From Candidatus Zixiibacteriota bacterium (GTDB lineage: Bacteria > Zixibacteria > MSB-5A5 > UBA10806), in NCBI GenBank assembly GCA_024641335.1, contig JAHEDG010000009.1:1-64000 (forward strand): a stretch of 64,000 bases of DNA, written 5' to 3'. Shown piece by piece: positions 57,137 through 64,000 of this stretch. The notes beneath the pieces were generated by a model. The model worked only from the letters and a program-made list of their open reading frames with translations. It did no database searches and was not told where the DNA came from. Numbering within the stretch: the first letter of the stretch is position 1; each line of letters begins with the position of its first letter. The translations under genes and the position numbers were made by a program.

Positions 57137-58510
57137 CTACAATATATACCTGGACAAATCCTTGTCCTCGACTATGCCGGCCAGAATGTCGCGGACGAAT
57201 TTCCTGTTTACCTTGATCTTCTTCCGGCCCGCCTCGGGAGCGTCAAAGAGAATCTGCTCCAAAAGCCTGGTCATTACAGTTTGAAGACGCCTTGCTCCGA
57301 TATTTTCAGTTTTGGAATTAACCTCGAACGCTATTCGGGCTATCTCCTCGACCCCGGTTTTATCAAATATAAGATCAACCCCGTCGGTTTTCAATAGCGC
57401 GGTATATTGCTTTATCAACGCGTTCTCCGGCTCGGTCAAAATCCTCACGAAATCCCCGGCCTTTAAACCGTCAAGCTCTACCCTTATAGGAAATCTTCCC
57501 TGAAGCTCAGGGATCAGATCGGACGGTTTGGAAATGTGAAACGCTCCGGCAGCCAGAAAAAGGATATGATCAGTCTTAACGAGCCCATATTTTGTCATCA
57601 CATTAGTACCCTCGACGATCGGCAGAATATCGCGCTGTACTCCCTCGCGGGAAACATCAGGCCCGGTTTTGGATTTTTCCCCGGCGATCTTATCTATTTC
57701 GTCGACAAAAATCATCCCCGTATTCTCAACTCTGTCTATAGCCTCGGAGATTACCTCATCCATATCGATTAGCCTGTTGGCCTCATCTCCTTCTATAATA
57801 TCGAGCGCTTCGGGAACCGTAACTCTTCTTTTCTTCGATTTCTTGGGCATCATCCCGGAAAACATATCCTGCATATTAACGCCGAGTTCCTCCATTCCCA
57901 TGGGAGAAAATATCTCGACAATAGGAAAACGGTTGTTAGAAACCTCGATTTCGACAAACCGCTTATCCAACTTACCTTCGGTTAGCTGCTTGCGCAGTTT
58001 TTCCCTGGCCGCCAAGCTCTTCGTCTGAAGATCGTCATCTTCAGGCAAATTGGCTAACTTCTTCTGGGTAGAGGACGGCAGCAGAATATCCAGAAGCCTC
58101 TCCTCGGCTATCTTCCTGGCCTTTTTGGCGATCTTGATCTGTTTTTCTTTTTTAACCATGTTAACCGATAGATCGGTCAGATCCCTAATCATCGATTCCA
58201 CGTCACGGCCAACATATCCTATCTCGGTAAATTTCGAGGCTTCCACCTTGATAAACGGGGCATCGGCCAGATTAGCCAGACGACGGGCTATTTCGGTTTT
58301 TCCTACGCCGGTCGGACCAATCATGATAATGTTATTAGGCATGATCTCATCTCGCAAATCATCGCCCACCATCTGCCGTCGCCAGCGATTCCTCATGGCT
58401 ATAGCCACCATTCGTTTGGCCTTGTTCTGCCCGATAATATATTTATCTAGTTCGGCTACGATCTGCCGAGGGGTCATCTCCCCTATCGCCGCGGGAATAC
58501 CATCGGTCAT
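57137..58510 (-). CDS. hslU: HslU ATPase subunit of the HslVU protease
   Basis: [60 protein letters not shown]-terminus DLSRYIL. Confidence 0.98.
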   Translation of the reverse strand: MTDGIPAAIGEMTPRQIVAELDKYIIGQNKAKRMVAIAMRNRWRRQMVGDDLRDEIMPNNIIMIGPTGVGKTEIARRLANLADAPFIKVEASKFTEIGYVGRDVESMIRDLTDLSVNMVKKEKQIKIAKKARKIAEERLLDILLPSSTQKKLANLPEDDDLQTKSLAAREKLRKQLTEGKLDKRFVEIEVSNNRFPIVEIFSPMGMEELGVNMQDMFSGMMPKKSKKRRVTVPEALDIIEGDEANRLIDMDEVISEAIDRVENTGMIFVDEIDKIAGEKSKTGPDVSREGVQRDILPIVEGTNVMTKYGLVKTDHILFLAAGAFHISKPSDLIPELQGRFPIRVELDGLKAGDFVRILTEPENALIKQYTALLKTDGVDLIFDKTGVEEIARIAFEVNSKTENIGARRLQTVMTRLLEQILFDAPEAGRKKIKVNRKFVRDILAGIVEDKDLSRYIL

Positions 58511-59046
58511 AAAGTCTCCACGTTGATATTATCGTTGGTGTAAACGCAAATGGAGGCAGCTATCTCCAGAGATTTGCGGACTATCTCCTCCGCCGACAAT
58601 TTGGTTTCGGCCTTCAATGCCCGAGCCGCCGCCAGAGCATACGGCCCGCCCGAACCGATAGCTATAATTCCGTCATCCGGTTCTATGACATCGCCGTTGC
58701 CTGATATCATCAGCGCCTGTTTCTTATCGATTACGATCATGACCGCTTCGAGTCTTCTCAAATATTTATCTGTCCGCCATTCCTTGGCCAGTTCGACCGC
58801 GGACCTCGAAAGACTACCGGAATACTCCTCAATTTTAGATTCGAATTTCTCAAACAGGGTCAAGGCGTCGGCCGATGTCCCAGCGAAACCGGTCAAAATC
58901 GACTCATTGTAAAGCCGTCTGATTTTCGAAGCTTTGGCTTTCATGATGGTATCGCCCAAGCTGACCTGACCGTCGGCCCCCATGGCGGCCCCCTTCTTAT
59001 CAACCACTGCCAGAACTGTCGTGGACCTGAATTGTATGCTTTCCAT
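58507..59046 (-). CDS. hslV: HslV peptidase subunit of the HslVU protease
   Basis: [56 protein letters not shown]. Confidence 0.98.
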   Translation of the reverse strand: MESIQFRSTTVLAVVDKKGAAMGADGQVSLGDTIMKAKASKIRRLYNESILTGFAGTSADALTLFEKFESKIEEYSGSLSRSAVELAKEWRTDKYLRRLEAVMIVIDKKQALMISGNGDVIEPDDGIIAIGSGGPYALAAARALKAETKLSAEEIVRKSLEIAASICVYTNDNINVETL

Positions 59047-59049
59047 ATA

Positions 59050-59973
59050 TTATACTTTCTCCGATCGGGGATGCGCCCTCTTGTAAACGGCGATCAACCG
59101 ACCTGTTGTGGTATGAGCGTATTTTTGAGTAGTTTTCAGACTGGAATGACCCAGCATCTGCTGGACTGCCCGTAAATTGGCTCCGGCCTCCAGAAGATGA
59201 GTGGCAAATGAATGACGCAGACTATGGGTGGAAAGTCCGTTCTGCTCTGATGCCATAAGTAAATATTTTTTCACTATCCTTCCTACGCTTCGAGGGGTGA
59301 GCCGGTTTCCTCGTATATTCAGGAATACCGCTCGACCGGCTTTTATCGAAAAATTCCCCGATTGCATTTTCAGAGTTCTCTCCTCGAGATATGATTTCAG
59401 GACTTCGGCAGATTTGGGTCCCAACGGTACTACCCTGTACTTGCTCCCCTTACCCAGTATTCGTATTACCCGTTCTCCGAACCTGATGTCATTGGTATCT
59501 ATCCCGACCAGCTCCGAAAGACGCAATCCGCAGCCGTAAAAAAGATCGAGCATAGCTCTGTCCCTTTTGCCCGCGAAATCCCCGGCGAATTCAAACGACA
59601 GCATCCCGAAAGCCTCCTCCGCGGAAAGGTATCTGGCCCTGTAATGTTCCATTTTGGGGTACGGCAGGTCGCGAAACGGATTGTTTTTCCACTTTCCCGA
59701 ATCCGTAAGAAAATCTCCGAATCTTTTCAAAGAATCGAGCTTTCGGGCGATAGATACCTGCTTCAACCCTTTCTTTCTAAGATCGATCAGATATAGTCTC
59801 GCCTCCGCCACGGAAACAGAGCCGAATTTAAATCCGTCGCTCCGCTTTTGTTCAAAATACCTGATGAACTCAGAGCAATCGCCTGTATAAGCTATCAGCG
59901 TATTTTTAGCTAAGTTATCTATATACTCCAGATGCCCGGAAAAATCGGACAGCATTTTTCGCCAATCTGCCAT
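59050..59973 (-). CDS. Tyrosine recombinase XerC/XerD
   Basis: RAMLDLFYGCGLRLSELVGI, STHSLRHSFATHLLEAGANLRAVQQMLGHSSLKTTQKYAH. Confidence 0.95.
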   Translation of the reverse strand: MADWRKMLSDFSGHLEYIDNLAKNTLIAYTGDCSEFIRYFEQKRSDGFKFGSVSVAEARLYLIDLRKKGLKQVSIARKLDSLKRFGDFLTDSGKWKNNPFRDLPYPKMEHYRARYLSAEEAFGMLSFEFAGDFAGKRDRAMLDLFYGCGLRLSELVGIDTNDIRFGERVIRILGKGSKYRVVPLGPKSAEVLKSYLEERTLKMQSGNFSIKAGRAVFLNIRGNRLTPRSVGRIVKKYLLMASEQNGLSTHSLRHSFATHLLEAGANLRAVQQMLGHSSLKTTQKYAHTTTGRLIAVYKRAHPRSEKV

Positions 59974-60028
59974 ATTAAATTGAATTATAATCTCTTATAG
60001 TCTTTAAATCAAGATCTAATGAAAAAGA

Positions 60029-62254
60029 TCAATCGGCCGCTAAGGCTTCTTCGGTCTGGCTTTCGCGAATCGCCTTGCATTTCAGGCAGGCCAGATGATC
60101 TCCCCTGGTTTTGGTCGATTTCTCGACCATATAAGGATTTCCGCAGGAATCGCAGGCAATATTAACCGGCCTGTACCAGGTGGAATGTTCGCATTTAGGG
60201 TATTCCGAACAGGAAAAGAATACTTTGCCCCGTCGCGATGTTCTCTCGACAATATCTCCAGGGCATCCTGTTTCAGGACACTTTACGCCGGTCGGGAAAC
60301 TCTTGGTAGTCTTGCATTCGGGATATTTAACACAGGCTATATATCGCCCGAAACGACTTCTGCGTACCTGCATGGGGGATCCGCAGGTCGGACATATATC
60401 ATCTATTTGGGGAGCGTCCTCGTCTTCCACGGATCTGGTATTTTTGCAATCTGGATAGCCCGAGCAGGCTATAAATTTCCCATTCCTGCCCAATTTTATG
60501 ATCATCGGCTTGCCGCATTTATCGCAATTTTCGTCGGTTTTTTCTTCAGTCTGCTCTTTGATCTTATCTTTCAACGCTTCAGCCTTATCCAGGTCTAATT
60601 TCATCGGTCCGTAGAAATTCCTGAGCACGTCCACCCAGTTATATGAGCCGTCCTCTATTTTATCCAGCTCCTCTTCCATGTGAGCTGTAAACTCTTCGGA
60701 AAATATATCGGTGAAATAGGAAATCAGTATCCTGTTGACTGTCTTGCCGATATCGGTCGGCTGAAATCTCCGTTTATCGGCGGAGATATATTTCCTGTCG
60801 AGAAGAACAGAGATGATCTGTGCGTATGTGGATGGTCTTCCGATCCCTTTCTGCTCCAACTCCTTTACCAGGCTTCCGGCGTTGAATCGGGCCGGCGGCT
60901 CGGTAAAATGCTGGTCGGCGCGAACTTCTTCGAGATTTAGTTTCTCGCCGGTTTTTATCGTTGGGAATCCTTTGCCATTCTCCTCTTCCTTGCCGTTGTA
61001 AACTCGAGTGAAACCGTCGAATGTCATTTTCTGCTTGGCGCCTTTGAACAGATAGCGGCCGCCTTCAACCTCAACGGTATCGACATCGAATTCGGCCGGA
61101 CTCATCTGGGAGGCCATAAATCTGCGCCAGATCAAGTCGTAAAGCCTCATTTGGTCCTTAGTGAGATATTTCTTTATCTCATCGGGAGTCAATTCAGGAT
61201 ATGTCGGCCTGATAGCTTCATGAGCGTCCTGGGCTTTACTGGATTTTTTATGTTTGACTTCACCATCGGGGATATATTCATCACCGAAGAGTTTCTTGAT
61301 TGTTTTCCTGGCTGCGGCTGACGCTTCTCCGGCCACCCTGGTCGAATCGGTACGCATATAGGTTATCAGACCGATCTGGCCTTCAGTCCCTACCTCCACA
61401 CCCTCATAAAGCTGCTGGGCAACGACCATAGTAGCCTTGTTGGACATCCGCAACTTATTGAAACTATCCTGTTGGAGGCTGCTGGTAATGAAAGGAGGCA
61501 TGGGCGATTTTTTCATTTTGGATTTTACATGGCTCTTGACCGCGAAAGACTCCGATTCGATACCTGATTTGATCTTTTTCGCCTCTTTTTCCGATGATAT
61601 CTCCACTTTCTCAGCATCGATTTTGGACAGCTTAAGCGAGAGAATTCCGCTCTTTTTGGCCTTGAAATCGGCTTCGAAAGTCCAGTATTCCTGCGGAACA
61701 AATTTATCTATTTCAGCTTCGCGATCGCAGATAATCTTCAACGCCACCGACTGCACGCGGCCGGCAGAAAGACCCCTGAAAACGGTCTTCCATAAAATAG
61801 GGCTGATTTTGTACCCGACCAGACGATCCAAAATTCGCCTGGCTTGCTGGGCATATACCTTATTTTGGTCGATTTCACCGGCGTTCTTAATAGCTTCCAC
61901 CACGGCGTTCTTGGTTATTTCATTGAACGCGGCCCGGTAAAGCTTCTTATTCGATTTGGATATTTCTTCGGCGATATGAAAGGCGATGGCCTCGCCCTCA
62001 CGGTCCGGATCGGGAGCGATATAGACTTTGGCCGATACCTTGGCAGCATCCTTCAAGCTCTTGATAATCTTGGCTTTGCCTCTGATGGTTACATATTCCG
62101 GCTCGAAGTTATTATCTACATCAACCCCTAAGGTTTTAACAGGCAGATCCTTGATATGCCCACCGGAGGCGATGACCTCATAATCCTTACCCAGAAATTT
62201 TTTCAGGGTTTTGGATTTTGTAGGTGATTCGACTATTACCAGATTTTTTGCCAA
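60029..62254 (-). CDS. topA: DNA topoisomerase I with C-terminal zinc fingers
   Basis: LVIVESPTKSKTLKKFLG, PDPDREGEAIAFHIAEE, GLITYMRTDSTR, four CxxC..C-type C-terminal modules. Confidence 0.98.
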   Translation of the reverse strand: MAKNLVIVESPTKSKTLKKFLGKDYEVIASGGHIKDLPVKTLGVDVDNNFEPEYVTIRGKAKIIKSLKDAAKVSAKVYIAPDPDREGEAIAFHIAEEISKSNKKLYRAAFNEITKNAVVEAIKNAGEIDQNKVYAQQARRILDRLVGYKISPILWKTVFRGLSAGRVQSVALKIICDREAEIDKFVPQEYWTFEADFKAKKSGILSLKLSKIDAEKVEISSEKEAKKIKSGIESESFAVKSHVKSKMKKSPMPPFITSSLQQDSFNKLRMSNKATMVVAQQLYEGVEVGTEGQIGLITYMRTDSTRVAGEASAAARKTIKKLFGDEYIPDGEVKHKKSSKAQDAHEAIRPTYPELTPDEIKKYLTKDQMRLYDLIWRRFMASQMSPAEFDVDTVEVEGGRYLFKGAKQKMTFDGFTRVYNGKEEENGKGFPTIKTGEKLNLEEVRADQHFTEPPARFNAGSLVKELEQKGIGRPSTYAQIISVLLDRKYISADKRRFQPTDIGKTVNRILISYFTDIFSEEFTAHMEEELDKIEDGSYNWVDVLRNFYGPMKLDLDKAEALKDKIKEQTEEKTDENCDKCGKPMIIKLGRNGKFIACSGYPDCKNTRSVEDEDAPQIDDICPTCGSPMQVRRSRFGRYIACVKYPECKTTKSFPTGVKCPETGCPGDIVERTSRRGKVFFSCSEYPKCEHSTWYRPVNIACDSCGNPYMVEKSTKTRGDHLACLKCKAIRESQTEEALAAD

Positions 62255-62318
62255 ATTAATGCTCCCAAATCAAATATCGAACAAGAATCGAATATCATTA
62301 ATAAAAAAACGTGATTTA

Positions 62319-62570
62319 TCAAGTTAAATCGTAAGTTTCTTCCTCGGCCTCAATTTTATGTATCTCGTACTGGACTTTTCCGTCTTTCAACTCCTCAAGA
62401 GCCACCGAAGTAACCTTACGCCGATCGAGATTGGCCAATTCTTCCGGAGCGAGCTGATCCCGGGCTACTACTCTCAGAGAATTTATCTTCCTGGCCAGTT
62501 TAGCCGCGACAATTACCTGTTCGTAGACATTGCCGTTAACGGCATTGATTGCTTTTTTCTCTTTGCTCAT
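62319..62570 (-). CDS. rpoZ: RNA polymerase omega subunit
   Basis: NVYEQVIVAAKLARKINSLRV...KVTSVALEELKDGKVQYEI; next to gmk. Confidence 0.9.
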   Translation of the reverse strand: MSKEKKAINAVNGNVYEQVIVAAKLARKINSLRVVARDQLAPEELANLDRRKVTSVALEELKDGKVQYEIHKIEAEEETYDLT

Positions 62571-62625
62571 TTGTTCTGCCTCCTTCGCTGATCAACCTTA
62601 ACACCCGGCGTTATCCAGGAGTTCC

Positions 62626-63264
62626 CTACAAACCCAATAGCCTGGCTTGAGGTCTTTGCCAGAATCGGCGATTGTTCCGACGGGATGTTTTGGATCTTTC
62701 AGCGGCTATTATCATATCGACCTCGTTGATTGCTTTCTTGAGGTCATCGTTCAAAACAACGTAATCATATTTTTTCCAGTAACCTAATTCCTTGACCGCG
62801 GCGGCAAGTCTGAGCCTTTTCTGCTCGGGAGATTCGGTTCGACGTTTAAACAGACGGCTCCTCAGCTCGGTCAAGGAGGGAGGAATAATAAAGATCGTGA
62901 CCGCTGCTGGAAATTTCTTCTTTATTGAAATTCCTCCCTGATAATCCAGATCGCAAAGCAGAACCCTGTCAGCGGTTAGAGCTTTATTTATCTCGCTCAT
63001 GGGGGTGCCGTAACTAAATCCGAAAACCCCGGCCCATTCGGCGAATTCCCCTTTCTTCCTCATGGAAGCGAACCTATCTTCGGTGATAAAATGATAATCG
63101 ATACCTTTTTTTTCCTTAGGTCTCGGAGATCGGGTCGTAGCCGAAACAGAAAAGGAAAAATCACCATGCGATTTTTGAAGCTCGCGGCAGATTGTGGTTT
63201 TGCCGGTTCCCGACGGCGACGAGATCACGACTATCAAACCGGGCAGTTTTCCTGATGATCTCAT
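62626..63264 (-). CDS. gmk: Guanylate kinase
   Basis: LIVVISSPSGTGKTTICREL, SATTRSPRPKEKKGIDYHFIT, VLLCDLDYQGG. Confidence 0.97.
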   Translation of the reverse strand: MRSSGKLPGLIVVISSPSGTGKTTICRELQKSHGDFSFSVSATTRSPRPKEKKGIDYHFITEDRFASMRKKGEFAEWAGVFGFSYGTPMSEINKALTADRVLLCDLDYQGGISIKKKFPAAVTIFIIPPSLTELRSRLFKRRTESPEQKRLRLAAAVKELGYWKKYDYVVLNDDLKKAINEVDMIIAAERSKTSRRNNRRFWQRPQARLLGL

Positions 63265-63327
63265 AAATATTTCTCGTCCTTAATAAACCCAAAAGCCGCG
63301 ATTTTCGGTATTGTGTTTCGAGCGGGC

Positions 63328-64000
63328 TTATTCAATGTTCTGGACCTGCTCCCGAAGCCTCTCAAGTTCTTCCTTAACAGCGATAACCCGCCGAGATATC
63401 TCATAGCTGGCAGATTTGGAGCCGATAGTATTGGCTTCCCGGTTTAACTCCTGCAAAATGAAATTCAAACGTTTACCGATCGGACCGTCTTCCTTAAGAC
63501 TATCCCGGCATTGCTCTATATGAGAACTCAATCTGATACACTCTTCGGTGATATCCGATTTCTCCGCGAAAATGGTTACCTCGGTGGCCAGCCGATGTTC
63601 ATCAACCGGGGTGTCGCCGAGAATATCCTGAATTCGCGATTTGAGCTTTTCCCTGTACGCTTCCACATTGCCGGAGGCCAGATCGCTGATTTCGGCGGAG
63701 ACCTGACCGATACCGGTCAGTCTGGCGGACATATCATCGGCCAGGTTCTTTCCTTCGGTTCTCCGCATTTCCACTACAGCGTCAGCGGCTTTTTCCAAAG
63801 CCGACTTGAGTACTCTCCAGATCTCATCGAGATCATCTTCCTTTTTTTCCGCTTTGACCAGATCGGGCAGAGAGGCGAAATCCCTCATAGAGATTCCACC
63901 ATCCAGAGAATATCTATCTTTTATCAATTTAAATATCTCATAATAGGCATCGGCCTTTGCCTCATCGAGCACAATATTTTCGTGAGACTGCTCGCTTTCC
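63328..64000 (-). CDS. YicC family protein, N-terminus outside window
   Basis: TEGKNLADDMSARL, IGKRLNFILQELNREANTIGSKSASYEISRRVIAVKEELERLREQVQNIE; frame stays open to the window edge (ESEQSHENIVLDE). Confidence 0.93.
   Translation of the reverse strand, partial: ESEQSHENIVLDEAKADAYYEIFKLIKDRYSLDGGISMRDFASLPDLVKAEKKEDDLDEIWRVLKSALEKAADAVVEMRRTEGKNLADDMSARLTGIGQVSAEISDLASGNVEAYREKLKSRIQDILGDTPVDEHRLATEVTIFAEKSDITEECIRLSSHIEQCRDSLKEDGPIGKRLNFILQELNREANTIGSKSASYEISRRVIAVKEELERLREQVQNIE

Noticed and set aside
59050-59973. Tyrosine recombinase as a sign of a mobile element
   Set aside because: Sits between topA and hslVU, a common housekeeping context for XerC/D; no att-like repeats or cargo seen.

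Overview
This 64 kb window is bacterial chromosome, almost entirely coding and mostly on the minus strand. The main plus-strand exceptions are an ArsR/metal P-type ATPase pair and one M36-like metalloprotease. I think it comes from an FCB-group bacterium, possibly candidate-phylum/Zixibacteria-like. That is inferred from NYPNPFNP-type C-terminal sorting domains and GDVNGS..NGLD dockerin-like tails, not from any search. Housekeeping content includes apt, rnr, dgt, mreB, dnaB, coaBC, purH/C/N, argF, hslUV, xerC/D, topA, rpoZ, gmk and yicC. There are two tRNAs: Pro-CGG and Ser-UGA. Accessory content includes a cluster of large secreted peptidases at 10.6-27.5 kb (C25-like, two M14, S8) and an M36-like peptidase at 49-52 kb. 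There are also two ECF sigma/zinc anti-sigma loci with promoter-like motifs, and a translationally coupled set (RNase R, sigma54 activator, barrel-like proteins, lamin-tail protein, dGTPase). A purine operon contains an Omp85-like gene and a GT39-like gene. I saw no CRISPR array, IS element, prophage or rRNA. No single region is clearly a new system. The best leads are: the protease cluster with two different C-terminal tag types and a C25-like protein missing the expected catalytic His; the ECF/Spy-like four-gene operon; the lamin-tail/barrel operon with a degenerate-receiver sigma54 activator; and the envelope genes inside the purine operon. All homology calls are from reading the translations; no search was run.
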